Shown: positions 37,748 through 46,878, counted from the first letter of the stretch. The stretch is 64,000 nt of DNA from CAVVYV01 sp963818205 (GCA_963818205.1 CAWFRG010000011.1:31466-95465), one strand, 5' to 3'. Notes: a model not told the origin generated them from the sequence alone. Translations and numbers: made by a program.

Positions 37748-38155
37748 CTACTCCCGCAGCCCGGCGGCTTCGAGGGCTTCGTTGGGGTCGAGGTAAGTCC
37801 GAATCCGAATCGCCCTGCCGTCCTTGTACTCGGCTACGCCGCCCCAGGGCGACTGGGTCTCGGCACCACTTTCCTTGCCACGCGCACGGGTGCGGCCGAT
37901 CGCGACGAGTCGGTCTCCCAGGTCCCGGATCTCCGAGACCTCGACGTGATTTTCTGCGAACGCGTCGTACAGGTCTCGGAGCATCTCGCGGAGGCCCTCG
38001 TGTCCCCGATACACCGTCGCTTCCCCACCAACTAACGCGAGCAGCGCCGGGTGCCACTCCACCTCGGGGTCGAGTTCCTCTAGCAGCGCCTCGACGTCTC
38101 TCCGGTTAAACGCGTCAAGCCCGCGCTTAAAAGCCTCGACGTTCTCCTGCGACAT
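37748..38155 (-). CDS. SnoaL/NTF2-like protein, array 2 gene 1 (array head)
   Basis: 135 residues from the ATG at 38155. Head MSQENVEAFKRGLDAFNRRD; core with EELDPEVEWHPALLALVGGE, ATVYRGHEGLREMLRDLYDA and EIRDLGDRLVAIGRTRARGK; tail PNEALEAAGLRE. It is the closest relative of the single gene at 49512, far more alike than to its own array mates, so copies have moved between sites. Confidence 0.87.
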   Translation of the reverse strand: MSQENVEAFKRGLDAFNRRDVEALLEELDPEVEWHPALLALVGGEATVYRGHEGLREMLRDLYDAFAENHVEVSEIRDLGDRLVAIGRTRARGKESGAETQSPWGGVAEYKDGRAIRIRTYLDPNEALEAAGLRE

Positions 38156-38177
38156 CGCCCACGCAGTATCCCGCTCC
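38156..38177 (-). promoter_or_regulatory. Leaderless promoter of SnoaL array 2
   Basis: On the - strand GAGCGGGATACTGCGTGGGC then GATG: GATACT ends nine bases before the ATG, the same layout as at 34896, 49490 and 58486. No ribosome site. Confidence 0.62.
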
Positions 38178-38180
38178 GGC

Positions 38181-38216
38181 GTTTTTGCGCGGCGCGGTGG
38201 CACAGTGAGCCACGCC
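38181..38216 (+). repeat. Array-boundary direct repeat (copy 3)
   Basis: GTTTTTGCGCGGCGCGGTGG continuing CACAGTGAGCCACGCC. It lies immediately upstream of the array 2 promoter and is the partner of copy 2. Confidence 0.75.
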
Positions 38217-38280
38217 ACGAGCTCCAAAAGACCGGACCTTCTGGGATAGAGTCGGAGGGACACGAGGTGAGAGGAGCGTC

Positions 38281-38724
38281 ATGGCGACGACAGAGGAACG
38301 GAACACGGAGCTGATGCAGACGCTCGACGACGGCTGGAACGCGCAGGACGTAGAGCTGTTCCGTGCCCGCCACAAGCCGGACGTGGTCGTGCGCTGGCCC
38401 GGTCAGCCCGAGCCGACCCGCGGGATCGAGGACCACACCACGGAATCGAAGTGGTTTTGGACCGCGTTTCCCGACCAGCACCTCGACAACCACCCCTATC
38501 GGATCTTCTTCGCCTCGGGCGACCACACCTGCTCGGTCGCGCGCTTCACCGGCACGATGACGGGTCCGCTGCGCAACTGGAACGGCGACGAGATCCCGCC
38601 GACCGGGAAGTCGTTCGAGGTCGACTTCTACACCGTCGCGCAATGGGACGACGGGCAGATCGTCGAGGAGAACCTGATGTACGACCTCGTCCTCTTCATG
38701 CAGCAGCTCGGCCTGAGCGGCTGA
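38281..38724 (+). CDS. SnoaL-like ester cyclase family protein
   Basis: 147 residues, frame intact, GAGAGGAG before the ATG. Seen: RNTELMQTLDDGWNAQDVEL, VVVRWPGQPEPTRGIEDHTT, FWTAFPDQHLDNHPYRIFFA, DHTCSVARFTGTMTGPLRNW and KSFEVDFYTVAQWDDGQIVE. This is the polyketide-cyclase/ester-cyclase branch of SnoaL, clearly different from the MSEENVE set (no shared head or tail). It stands next to the boundary repeat on the opposite strand. Confidence 0.85.
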   Translation: MATTEERNTELMQTLDDGWNAQDVELFRARHKPDVVVRWPGQPEPTRGIEDHTTESKWFWTAFPDQHLDNHPYRIFFASGDHTCSVARFTGTMTGPLRNWNGDEIPPTGKSFEVDFYTVAQWDDGQIVEENLMYDLVLFMQQLGLSG

Positions 38725-38945
38725 CACACGCCGCCGAAGCGAAGGATTCGTGCTGCGACGGGCTGCCGCCGCAACCGCAAAGCGATTAGGGCCCACCGGG
38801 CGCTCGCACCGACACGCCGAGGCCACCATCGGCTGTTCACTGATCCGCCAGCTGTCCGTATGGGCTTGGCGGGCGAGCGTCGCCGCGTTGTCGGGCATCT
38901 GCTCGAGACGCTGGCGCCGCCCATCCAGGCGAACGATCATCGGGC

Positions 38946-39233
38946 TCAGTTGTTTGGAGCCTGCTCCCCCGCTGCCTTGACGGTCGGGTCCTCGGCCAAA
39001 CCCTTGAGCGTGTAGACGTTGTCCGGTTCGATCCGCCAGACACCGACCAGCCGACTGTTCGGGATCGGCGCGGTCAGATCAACGGCCCCGTCGTACATGC
39101 CGGTGAAGGTCGCGTAGCCCTCGATCATCACCACCGGCTCTGAGTCCTCGGTCTCGTTCCACTCCCACGGCTTGACCTCGGCGAGCTTCGGGAACAGCTC
39201 GACTACGCGGTCGGTCAGTTCTTCTCGGGTCAT
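38946..39233 (-). CDS. Hypothetical protein
   Basis: 95 residues: MTREELTDRVVELFPKLAEV, KPWEWNETEDSEPVVMIEGY, ATFTGMYDGAVDLTAPIPNS, RLVGVWRIEPDNVYTLKGLA. It has a natural coding pattern and an intact frame, but I do not recognise the family. A helix followed by beta strands suggests a small alpha+beta domain. Confidence 0.6.
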   Translation of the reverse strand: MTREELTDRVVELFPKLAEVKPWEWNETEDSEPVVMIEGYATFTGMYDGAVDLTAPIPNSRLVGVWRIEPDNVYTLKGLAEDPTVKAAGEQAPNN

Positions 39234-39712
39234 GGTTCAGTCCTCGTCGGTTGTGAAGCGGATCAGGTCGTGTTGCGGTTATCACCATCCGATTCTGGCC
39301 GGGTGGTCGGCTGTGCCAAGCCATAGCTCGACCCTTATCTGGCATACCAGCAGGACACGCGGTAGGAAGGTGGTGATGCCAGGGACCTCACTCCCTACTG
39401 ATCTCCCTCAGGCCAGTTGACAATCAGGCTCTGGCCGCCTCAGGTTCCCGGTGTCCGCAAGCCTCGCGCTGCTGCCACTTCAAGACAGACCCGTCCGATC
39501 TCGCTCTGTTTCCCTTCCCCGTATGCCGTCAGGCTGGGTCTGCCTGTCGCCACTTTGCGCGAGGGAGTTGTCGGCCGCGGCTACCCGATGGCGGCGCCTC
39601 GGGCGATAGACACCGCAGGTGTCTCCCAGGTGTCTAGGTCCTTGCGGACCCATGCGGACCTGTGCGTGGCTGTGCGGGCCTGCGCCGTGACTAGCAGGCG
39701 TGGACCTGGTAG
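39234..39712. other. Gene-free stretch next to a tRNA-Pro scar
   Basis: No convincing gene in either strand. The end nearest the tRNA fragment holds short direct repeats (GTGTCTCCCAGGTGTCTAGG; then TGCGGACCCATGCGGACCTG), which look like the arm-type sites that flank phage attachment cores. No integrase gene is left. Confidence 0.4.
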
Positions 39713-39758
39713 TCGGGGCGACTGGATTTGAACCAGCGACCTTTCGGCCCCCAGCCGA
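39713..39758 (-). repeat. tRNA-Pro(GGG) 3'-half fragment
   Basis: On the - strand TCGGCTGGGGGCCGAAAGGT then the T-arm CGCTGG-TTCAAAT-CCAG and the acceptor end TCGCCCCGA. It matches the 3' 46 bases of the intact tRNA-Pro(GGG) at 61793-61865 but has no D-arm or 5' acceptor strand. The cut lies at the anticodon stem, the usual crossover point of tRNA-targeting integrases. Confidence 0.85.
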
Positions 39759-40006
39759 GCGGATCGAAGCGTCGAGACTTGCGGGAGCGTCCAGATCGTC
39801 AATCAGGTCCGGGTCCCTGGACGATCTGGATCGATTGGACGTCCCAGTCGGTACAAGAGCGGTACTACCAGGTGTAGTAGGGCGGTCCTGCGGGCTACGC
39901 CCCTACTACCTATCTCGGTTCGGCCGGTCTCCCCCAACCGGCTCCTGTGGCTGGCATTACCATCCAATCGGGCTGCCACTTGGCCGATTTACCTAGAGGA
40001 GCAAGG
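39759..40006. other. Intergenic leader of the DUF2252 gene
   Basis: 248 bases with no gene seen. Near 39785-39835 the imperfect repeat CAGATCGTC / GACGATCTGGATC could fold or bind a regulator. The 3' end supplies the AGAGGAG ribosome site of the DUF2252 gene. Confidence 0.35.
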
Positions 40007-41419
40007 ATGAGCCCCGAGCAGGCCGTCGCGTCGCACCCGAGCGTGGAGGAGCGCACCGAGCGCGGCCGTGCCACCCGCAAGGAGGTCCCGCGCAGCGCTC
40101 ATGCAGAATGGGCGCCCGCAGCGGACCGCCGAGATCCCGTCGACCTGCTCGAGGAGCAGGCGGCCACCCGAGTTCCGGAGCTGGTTCCCATTCGGTACGG
40201 GCGGATGCTCATTTCCCCGTTCACGTTCTACCGCGGGGCGGCCTACCTGATGGCCGCCGACCTCGCCGGTCAGACGCGCACCGACCTCCAGACACAGCTC
40301 TGCGGCGACGCCCACCTCTCGAACTTCGGTGGCTTCGCCGCCCCCGATCGGACCCTGGTGTTCGACCTCAACGACTTCGACGAGACCCTCCCCGGCCCGT
40401 TCGAGTGGGACCTCAAGCGGCTGGCGGCGAGCTTCGCGATCGCCGGCCGCGATCACGGCTTCGCCAAGAAGGTCCGCACCACCGTCAACCTGGAGGTCGG
40501 CCGCTCCTACCGCGAGGCGATGCGCGGACATGCTGCCGAGCGCAACCTCGACAGCTGGTACTCGCGAGTCCAGGTCGCGGAAGTCCTCGCGCAGGTGGCT
40601 GAGATCGGCACCAAGCTGCAGCTCAAACGTGCGGAGAAGAACGTCGCCAAGGCGCGGTCGAAAGACAGTCTCAGGGCGTTCGCGAAGCTGACCGAGGTCG
40701 TCGACGGCACGGTGAGGATCCGCAACGACCCGCCGGTGATCGTCCCGATCCACGAGCTCGTCGACGCCGAACACCATCGGGCCCTGGACGAAATGCTCCA
40801 GACCGTCATCCGCTCCTACCGCGCGACACTGCCAAGCGACCGCCGCCGGCTGCTCGAGCGGTTCCGCTATGTCGATGCCGCCCGCAAGGTCGTCGGGGTG
40901 GGCAGCGTGGGAACGCGAGCCTGGGTCATGCTCCTGCTCGGCCGCGACAACGCCGATCCGCTCTTCTTGCAGTTCAAAGAGGCTGAGGCATCGGTGCTCG
41001 AGCCGTTCCTGGGGACGAGCGAGTACGAGCAGCACGGCGAACGCGTGGTCGAGGGTCAGCGGCTGATGCAGGCCGCCGGCGACATCCTGCTCGGCTGGGT
41101 CCGAACAAGTGACGTCGACGGCGTCGAGCGCGATTACTACGTGCGCCAGCTCTGGGATGCAAAGGGGTCAGCGTTGATCGAAGCGATGGACCCGAACGCC
41201 CTCGCCTACTACGCCAGCGTCTGCGGCCGGACCTTGGCTCGCGCCCACGCCCGGGGCGGGGACAGCGTCGCGATCGCCGCCTACCTCGGCGGCCGCGACC
41301 GATTCGACCGGGCCCTGGCGCAGTTTGCGGAGGCCTATGCCGACCAGAATGAGCGTGACTACGCGGCGGTCCTCGAAGCCGCCGAGTCGGGCCGGATTAC
41401 TGCGGAGACCGGGGTCTGA
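40007..41419 (+). CDS. DUF2252 kinase-fold protein
   Basis: 470 residues, intact frame, AGAGGAG before the ATG. The family has an aminoglycoside-phosphotransferase-like fold: LCGDAHLSNFGGFAAPDRTL looks like the catalytic HGD...N loop and VFDLNDFDETLPGPFEWDLK like the metal-binding D.D. Other signs are RYGRMLISPFTFYRGAAYLM, QFKEAEASVLEPFLGTSEYE and VVEGQRLMQAAGDILLGWVR. Substrate unknown. The stop overlaps the next start (TGATG), so it is coupled to the lipid kinase gene. Confidence 0.85.
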   Translation: MSPEQAVASHPSVEERTERGRATRKEVPRSAHAEWAPAADRRDPVDLLEEQAATRVPELVPIRYGRMLISPFTFYRGAAYLMAADLAGQTRTDLQTQLCGDAHLSNFGGFAAPDRTLVFDLNDFDETLPGPFEWDLKRLAASFAIAGRDHGFAKKVRTTVNLEVGRSYREAMRGHAAERNLDSWYSRVQVAEVLAQVAEIGTKLQLKRAEKNVAKARSKDSLRAFAKLTEVVDGTVRIRNDPPVIVPIHELVDAEHHRALDEMLQTVIRSYRATLPSDRRRLLERFRYVDAARKVVGVGSVGTRAWVMLLLGRDNADPLFLQFKEAEASVLEPFLGTSEYEQHGERVVEGQRLMQAAGDILLGWVRTSDVDGVERDYYVRQLWDAKGSALIEAMDPNALAYYASVCGRTLARAHARGGDSVAIAAYLGGRDRFDRALAQFAEAYADQNERDYAAVLEAAESGRITAETGV

Positions 41420-42699
41420 TGACCAAGGCCCGGCTGGCGGCGATCCTGGCGATCGGATTGGGTGGGCTGGCACTCGGTGCCGCCGCCTACTCGGTGATCA
41501 GCGAGTTCCCGCGCGGACTGATCGTGGCCGCCCTAGCTGATCGGCGCCGCGGTCGCGGCATGGCACGGGCTTATCCGTCGCGGAATCGCGCGGGTCGCCG
41601 GGGTGAGCTGCGCGGCCCTGCTGGTGCTGGCGAGCGTGCTGGTCGTCATCCTCGACGGCGGCGTCCTCGAGGCGATCCTCGTCGGGGCGGCGGCGTTCGG
41701 CGCCCTCGCCGCAGCCAAGGCCGCCTTCTCACGTCCACGTCCCCCTCCCCGGACGCGGCACCACCGGCGCACCCGGTGCTCTTCTTCAACCCGAAGTCCG
41801 GAGGAGGCAAGGCCGAGAGGTTCAAGCTCGCGGACGAAGCGCGAGCGCGCGGGATCGAGCCGGTCGAGCTGACGCGGGGGACTGACCTCGAGCAGCTCGT
41901 CCGCGATGCCGTGGCCCGCGGCGCCGACGGGCTGGCGATGGCCGGCGGCGACGGCTCGCAGGCGGTCGTCGCCTCGGTCGCGGCTGAGCTCGACCTGCCG
42001 TATGCATGCATCCCCGCCGGGACCCGCAACCACTTCGCGCTCGACCTCGGCGTCGATCGCGACGACGTCGTCGGAGCGCTCGACTCATTCGTCGACGGGG
42101 GCGAGCGGCGTGTCGACCTCGCTGAGGTCAACGGCCGGGTGTTCGTCAACAACGTCTCCCTCGGTCTGTACGCGGAGGCGGTCCAGAAGGAGGGTTATCG
42201 CGACGCCAAGCTGCGGACGATCCTCGACACCTTGCCCGACGCGCTCGGGCCCGAGGGCAAGGGCATCGACCTGCAATGGACCGGGCCGGGCGGCAGCGAG
42301 CACTCGTCTGGGGCGGCGATCCTCGTTTCCAACAACCTCTACCGGCTCGGCAGGGCGGTCGGGTCCGGGACCCGGCCGCACATCGACGATGGCCTGCTCG
42401 GAATCACGATCGCCGCCGCGCCCACCGGGCGCGGCGGCGGAAAACGGCAGAGGCCATGGCGTGAGTGGTCGGCCCCCGAGTTCGAGGTCCGCGCCGAGGG
42501 GCCGATCGCCGCCGGCATCGACGGCGAGGCGCTCGTTCTGGAGGCTCCCCTCCGCTTCCGCATCCGGCCCTCCGTCCTGCGGGTGCGGATCGCCCGCCAG
42601 CATCCCGGCGCCTCACCCTCCGCCTCGGCCCCCGCTCGGATGGTGGACCTGGTCCGTGCATTGGTGCGGCGCGCGGCCGGCCGAGAGACCCCGACATAG
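41419..42699 (+). CDS. Diacylglycerol kinase-domain lipid kinase with N-terminal membrane helices (frameshifted)
   Basis: N terminus with helices MTKARLAAILAIGLGGLALG, then VSCAALLVLASVLVVILDGG and VLEAILVGAAAFGALAAAKA read in another frame (breaks near 41540 and 41730). From ~41760 the DAGK catalytic domain is clean: PVLFFNPKSGGGKAERFKLA, LAMAGGDGSQAVVASVAAEL with the ATP-binding GGDGS, CIPAGTRNHFALDLGVDRDD and VFVNNVSLGLYAEAVQKEGY. Such proteins phosphorylate diacylglycerol or related lipids at the membrane. Total ~426 residues. Confidence 0.85.
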   Translation: MTKARLAAILAIGLGGLALGAAAYSVISEFPRGLIVAALADRRRGRGMARAYPSRNRAGRRGELRGPAGAGERAGRHPRRRRPRGDPRRGGGVRRPRRSQGRLLTSTSPSPDAAPPAHPVLFFNPKSGGGKAERFKLADEARARGIEPVELTRGTDLEQLVRDAVARGADGLAMAGGDGSQAVVASVAAELDLPYACIPAGTRNHFALDLGVDRDDVVGALDSFVDGGERRVDLAEVNGRVFVNNVSLGLYAEAVQKEGYRDAKLRTILDTLPDALGPEGKGIDLQWTGPGGSEHSSGAAILVSNNLYRLGRAVGSGTRPHIDDGLLGITIAAAPTGRGGGKRQRPWREWSAPEFEVRAEGPIAAGIDGEALVLEAPLRFRIRPSVLRVRIARQHPGASPSASAPARMVDLVRALVRRAAGRETPT

Positions 42700-42706
42700 G
42701 AGAGAT

Positions 42707-42925
42707 ATGGACATCATCGAGATCGAACAGAAAGAGATCGTCAGCCGAAAGGAGGTCGCGACCCGGCTGCGCAGGCTGGCCACCATGCTCGCCAAGGACA
42801 AGGACCTCAAGTTCGAGCAGGGCGGGATGACGATGAGCGTCCACGTGCCCGACGAGGTGCAGCTCAAAGTCGAGATCGAGGTCGCAACCGATGAACGGGA
42901 GCTCGAGATCGAGCTGAAGTGGTGA
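42707..42925 (+). CDS. Amphi-Trp domain protein
   Basis: 72 residues: MDIIEIEQKEIVSRKEVATR, LRRLATMLAKDKDLKFEQGG, MTMSVHVPDEVQLKVEIEVA, ending LEIELKW with the closing Trp. This is the short amphi-Trp domain, of unknown function. AGGAGA sits just before the ATG, eight bases after the kinase stop, so it shares that operon. Confidence 0.82.
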   Translation: MDIIEIEQKEIVSRKEVATRLRRLATMLAKDKDLKFEQGGMTMSVHVPDEVQLKVEIEVATDERELEIELKW

Positions 42926-42931
42926 GCTGAC

Positions 42932-43481
42932 CTAGCCCAGGCGGCTCTCGACCGCGTGGAGCGGTCGCCTCAGCCAGTACGCCTCCCAACAGCGCGCCGA
43001 CGATCACGTCCCCGGGGAAATGGACGCCGGTGTGGACTCGCGAGTAGCCGACGAGCGCAGCAAGCACGTGCAGCGGGACGGCGGCCGCCGGGGAGACGTG
43101 GCCGACGCCGGTCGCGAAGGCAAACGCCGCCGCCGTATGCCCGGACGGGAACGAGCTCGACCTCGGCATCCGGACCTGTCGCGCGGCCGGAACTTCCTGC
43201 ACCGCGCGATCCGGGCGCCTGCGCCCGCCGAGCGGTTTCAGGATGAGGTTCGCCACGGTCGCGGTCACCGCGACTGAGGCGAGGCCCATCGCGGCGGCAC
43301 GACGCCCCTTGGTCCCGCCCAGCAGAGCCAGCGCACCCGCCGACGCGATCGAGAGCCGCGAGTAGTTCGCGGCGTCGGAGAGGCGCGCCATGGCCCGGTC
43401 CAGCGTGGGGGTCGAGGTGCGGGCAATCGCCGCGTAGACCGCGAGATCGAGTCGCTCGGCCTCGTCAAGCCAGTTGTTCAC
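42932..43481 (-). CDS. PAP2-family membrane phosphatase (3' frameshift)
   Basis: Phosphatidic-acid/undecaprenyl-pyrophosphate type phosphatase. The three motifs are present: KPLGGRRRPDR, SSSFPSGHTAAAFAFATGV and YSRVHTGVHFPGDVIVGAL. Helices surround them. Near the end a frame change leads to WLRRPLHAVESRLG and a TAG at 42932. Start: GTG at 43481 (NNWLDEAERLDLAVYAAIAR), inside the end of the antiporter gene. An undecaprenyl-PP recycling or lipid-dephosphorylating role is family knowledge; the lipid kinase on the other side may act on related lipids. Confidence 0.85.
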
Positions 43482-44709
43482 GTGCGTCCGCCGGTCTTGT
43501 GTCGCGTGGGTGACGCTCGAACCAGTCGGCATAACGGGCAGCCAGGGGAGCCGCGGTGAGGCCGTGGGCGAAGACCGACAGCCCGACGGTGAGGTAGATC
43601 GCCAGGACGATCAGGTGCTCGTGGGGAAGCTCGGACTCCTCGATCACGATCACCGCGAAGACGATCGAGGCCAGGCCGCGGGGTCCGAACCATCCGAGGA
43701 AGCCGAGCGTCGGCATCCGAGCGTGTGAGCCCAGCATCGCGATCGCGACCGGCACGCATTCGTCACGACGGTCAGGCTGAGGACCGCGTAGAGGGCGAGC
43801 TCCCAGCTCAGCTCCCCCAGCGCAGGCCCGAGCAGGATCGCCCCGAAGATCACGAAGGTGACCCCGCTGAGCACGCTTCCGACCTCCTCGGTGAGCCGAT
43901 TCATGTCCTCGGGGTCGCGCTTGATCACGGCCCTGAAGACCAGGCCGGCGACGAAGGCGGCGATGAAGCCCGATCCGTCAAGTGCCACGGCGGTCCCGTA
44001 GGCCAGGGCTGCCCCGGCGCCCGGGATCACCTGGCGCCAGCTGCCCTCGATCAGGTCCCTGCGCCCGGCATATACGACGATGGCCCCGATCAGAAGCCCG
44101 GCGGCGACCCCTCCGGCGATGCCGTAGCCGACCTCCTCGAGCAGAAGCGTCATTCCGGTTCGTCCTTCGGAGATGTGCGACTCGACGTCCGCGGCCGCGA
44201 CGGCTGCGAACAGCAGCGGCACGCAGATCCCGTCGTTCAGCCCGCTCTCGATGTTCAACCCCTGGCGAATCCGACTCGGGACCCGCCGGTCGGTGACGAC
44301 CGCCAGGCCGAGGGCGGCGTCGGTCGGCGCCAGGATGACGCCGAGGATGACCGCTTCCCAGAAGGTCAGCACGTCGAAGATCACCCCCGCGGCAAGCGCT
44401 CCGAGGGCGATCGTAAGCGGCAGCCCGATTCCGAGCAGGCGCACCGGCACCGGGAATCCGCGCCGTAGCGCACCGAAGTCGATGCGCGAGGCGTCTGCGA
44501 AGAGCACGAGGGCCAGCGTCGCCTCGGCCAGCGCTCGCACGGTCGAGCTGGTGCTCGAGAGGTCGATCCCGTCGACGGACTTCGGGGCCGACCAGGAGCC
44601 CGATCGAGACGAACAGGATCACCGGTGTGATTGGCGATCCCGACAGTCGCTTCGAGACGGCGGCGACGGCGATCAGCGCCAGCGCCACGAAGGTCAGAGC
44701 CCACTCCAT
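43465..44709 (-). CDS. CPA1-type Na+(K+)/H+ antiporter (frameshifted)
   Basis: About 415 residues with 12-13 helices. N terminus MEWALTFVALALIAVAAVSK; then ALAEATLALVLFADASRIDF, ILAPTDAALGLAVVTDRRVP, LNIESGLNDGICVPLLFAAV with the ion-binding Asn-Asp pair, and FIAAFVAGLVFRAVI. The C terminus reads MPTLGFLGWFGPRGLASIVF and HLIVLAIYLTVGLSVFAHGL. Breaks near 44560 and 43755. The stop overlaps the PAP2 start. Confidence 0.87.
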
Positions 44710-44844
44710 TCAGATCCGCTCGTCCAACGTCGGCTCCCAGACTATTGCCCAGGAAATCGAACGGATTCGGCGAAGCCCCGCACCTCTCCACAGAGGTCAG
44801 ATCCCACGGGAGTCGTCCGAGGCCCGCAGTAGCGTGATCCGGTG

Positions 44845-46029
44845 ATGGCCCGCGGCCGCTGGCGACGGCAAAGACAAGGCGACGAGCCCAGCCGCGAAAG
44901 CGGCGACTACATCGATATCGACCCGCGCTCGCTGACCGACATCTTCGTCGTCCCGCAATGGTTGCGCGACGTCGGCCTGACGGCTTGGCTGCTGGTCGGC
45001 GTCGCGGTGTTCCTCGTCGGCCTTGTGTGGCTGCTCGGGCTCACACACGTGATCGTCCTCCCGGTCCTAGCGGCGGGGGTCGTCGCCGCCGTCGCCGGCC
45101 CGCTGGTGGGCTGGCTGCAGGGGCACGGGATCCCGCGAGGGCTTGGCGCCGCGCTGCTGATGGTCGGGATCATCCTCGCCGCCATCGGCGTGACGCTGGT
45201 GATCGTCGGCGGGATCACTGGCGAGGCCTCCTCCATCGGCTCCCAGCTCACCGACGCCCAGGACAAGATCACCGGCTGGCTCGAGGATCTCGGCGTCGAT
45301 CCGAGCAAGGCCGCAGACGCGAGGGAGCACGCCGCCTCGGGGACCAGCGACACCGTTTCGGCCCTGCTTGACGGCGTCATCGGCGGCCTCAGCAAGCTCT
45401 CGTCGATCGTCTTCTTCCTCGCGATGACCGCCCTCAGCCTCTTCTTCCTGCTCAAGGACGGCCCGACGATCCGCGCCTGGGCCGAGCGGAACATGGGCGT
45501 GCCGGATCCGGTCGCGCGGACGATCACCGATCGCGTGCTCGGTTCGCTGCGCGGCTACTTCCTCGGGACCACGATCGTCGCCGCCTTCAACGCGGCCGTC
45601 GTCGCTGTGGGTGCCTGGGTGCTCGGGGTGCCGCTGGTCGGCACGATCGCCGCGGTCACCTTCTTCGGCGCCTACATCCCTTACATCGGCGCCTGGGGCG
45701 CGGGAGCGTTCGCGGTCCTGATCGCGCTCGGCGGCGGCGGCACAGAGGCTGCCGGTGGGATGATCGTCCTTCAGTTACTCGCCAACAGCGTCCTTCAGCA
45801 GCTCGTCCAGCCGCTGGCGATGGGGGCCGCCCTGGGGATCCACCCGCTCGCGGTGCTGATCGTGACGATCGCGGGCGGAGCCATGTTCGGCACGATCGGA
45901 CTGATCCTCGCTGCGCCGCTGACCTCGGCGGTCGTCAGGATCTCCGCCGATCTCAGCAAGGCCCGGGCCGAGGCGGAGCCGGCGACGCCCGGCGAGCGGG
46001 GTCCGCCGCTCGCGACCGGCGAGACCTGA
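44845..46029 (+). CDS. AI-2E family transporter
   Basis: 394 residues, intact. Helices in the typical two-plus-many pattern: LTAWLLVGVAVFLVGLVWLL, VIVLPVLAAGVVAAVAGPLV, a soluble middle (SIGSQLTDAQDKITGWLEDL), VFFLAMTALSLFFLLKDGPT and the conserved FFGAYIPYIGAWGAGAFAVL with NSVLQQLVQPLAMGAALGIH. The family was named for autoinducer export but members serve other tasks, including Na+/H+ exchange. ATG at 44845 preferred over the GTG just before. Confidence 0.9.
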   Translation: MARGRWRRQRQGDEPSRESGDYIDIDPRSLTDIFVVPQWLRDVGLTAWLLVGVAVFLVGLVWLLGLTHVIVLPVLAAGVVAAVAGPLVGWLQGHGIPRGLGAALLMVGIILAAIGVTLVIVGGITGEASSIGSQLTDAQDKITGWLEDLGVDPSKAADAREHAASGTSDTVSALLDGVIGGLSKLSSIVFFLAMTALSLFFLLKDGPTIRAWAERNMGVPDPVARTITDRVLGSLRGYFLGTTIVAAFNAAVVAVGAWVLGVPLVGTIAAVTFFGAYIPYIGAWGAGAFAVLIALGGGGTEAAGGMIVLQLLANSVLQQLVQPLAMGAALGIHPLAVLIVTIAGGAMFGTIGLILAAPLTSAVVRISADLSKARAEAEPATPGERGPPLATGET

Positions 46030-46117
46030 GCAGGCCAGGTCCCTGCGGCGCGGGGCCCTGGGCCGCGAATCACAGGCCGGCCACCTTCATGGATGATCAC
46101 CTAGGCACCCGCCCACG

Positions 46118-46878
46118 ATGGACCGGCTGACCTACATCGGTCACGCGACCACGCTGCTTCGACTCGACGGCGTTGCGATCCTCACGGATCCGGTGCTGCG
46201 CGGCTGGCTGGGACCGCTACGGCGACAAGGCCCCTCACCGGACCCGACCCTGCCCGATACCGCCGACTTGGTGCTGATCTCGCATCTGCACCGCGATCAT
46301 CTCGATCTGCCGTCGCTGCGGCGGGTTCCTGCGAGCACGCCGGTTGTGACCCCGAGGGGAGCGACCGGGTGGGTGTGCAAAGAGCGGAGCCGAGGACATC
46401 CGGCGAGCTCGGAAGCGGCGAGACGATCTCGGTCGGCGATGTCGAGCTGACAGGCGTTCGGGCCGTGCACGACGGATACCGCGACCGTCACCGCGGCGCG
46501 GAGATCGAGCCACTCGGCTACCTGATCCGCCGCGGTGGGCGCACCGTGTACTTCGCGGGCGACACCGATCTCTTCCCGGAGATGTCGGAGCTCGGGCCGG
46601 TGGACGTGGCGCTGCTGCCGATCTGGGGCTGGGGACCCTCCGTCGGCGCGGGGCATCTGGACCCGGAGCGGGCAGCCCGCGCGCTGGAGATGGTCCGGCC
46701 GCGGCTCGCCGTGCCGATCCATTGGGGAACCTTCTACCCCGCCGGGCTCCGGCGTCTGCGGCCCGAGCCGCTGGCGGAGCCACCCGCGAATTCAAGCGGC
46801 TTGGCGAACAGGCTGGCCCCCGAGGTCGAGGTCCGGGTTCTCCAGCCGGGCTCCGAGACCAGTCTGGACGTGGAGTGA
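46118..46878 (+). CDS. Metallo-beta-lactamase-fold hydrolase, UlaG-like (one frameshift)
   Basis: N terminus YIGHATTLLRLDGVAILTDP, metal motif LVLISHLHRDHLDLPSLRRV (HxHxDH). After a break near 46385 come GDVELTGVRAVHDGYRDRHR, YLIRRGGRTVYFAGDTDLFP (metal Asp) and LAVPIHWGTFYPAGL (last metal His). This is the MBL-fold branch related to UlaG, acting on lactones or phosphodiesters; the substrate is unknown. Its TGA overlaps the next start (GTGA). Confidence 0.85.

Noticed and set aside
33267..38155. CRISPR or other short-spacer array, suggested by the regular ~400-base spacing of repeats
   Set aside because: Repeats are coding junctions and spacers are full genes; no 25-40-base spacers and no cas genes.
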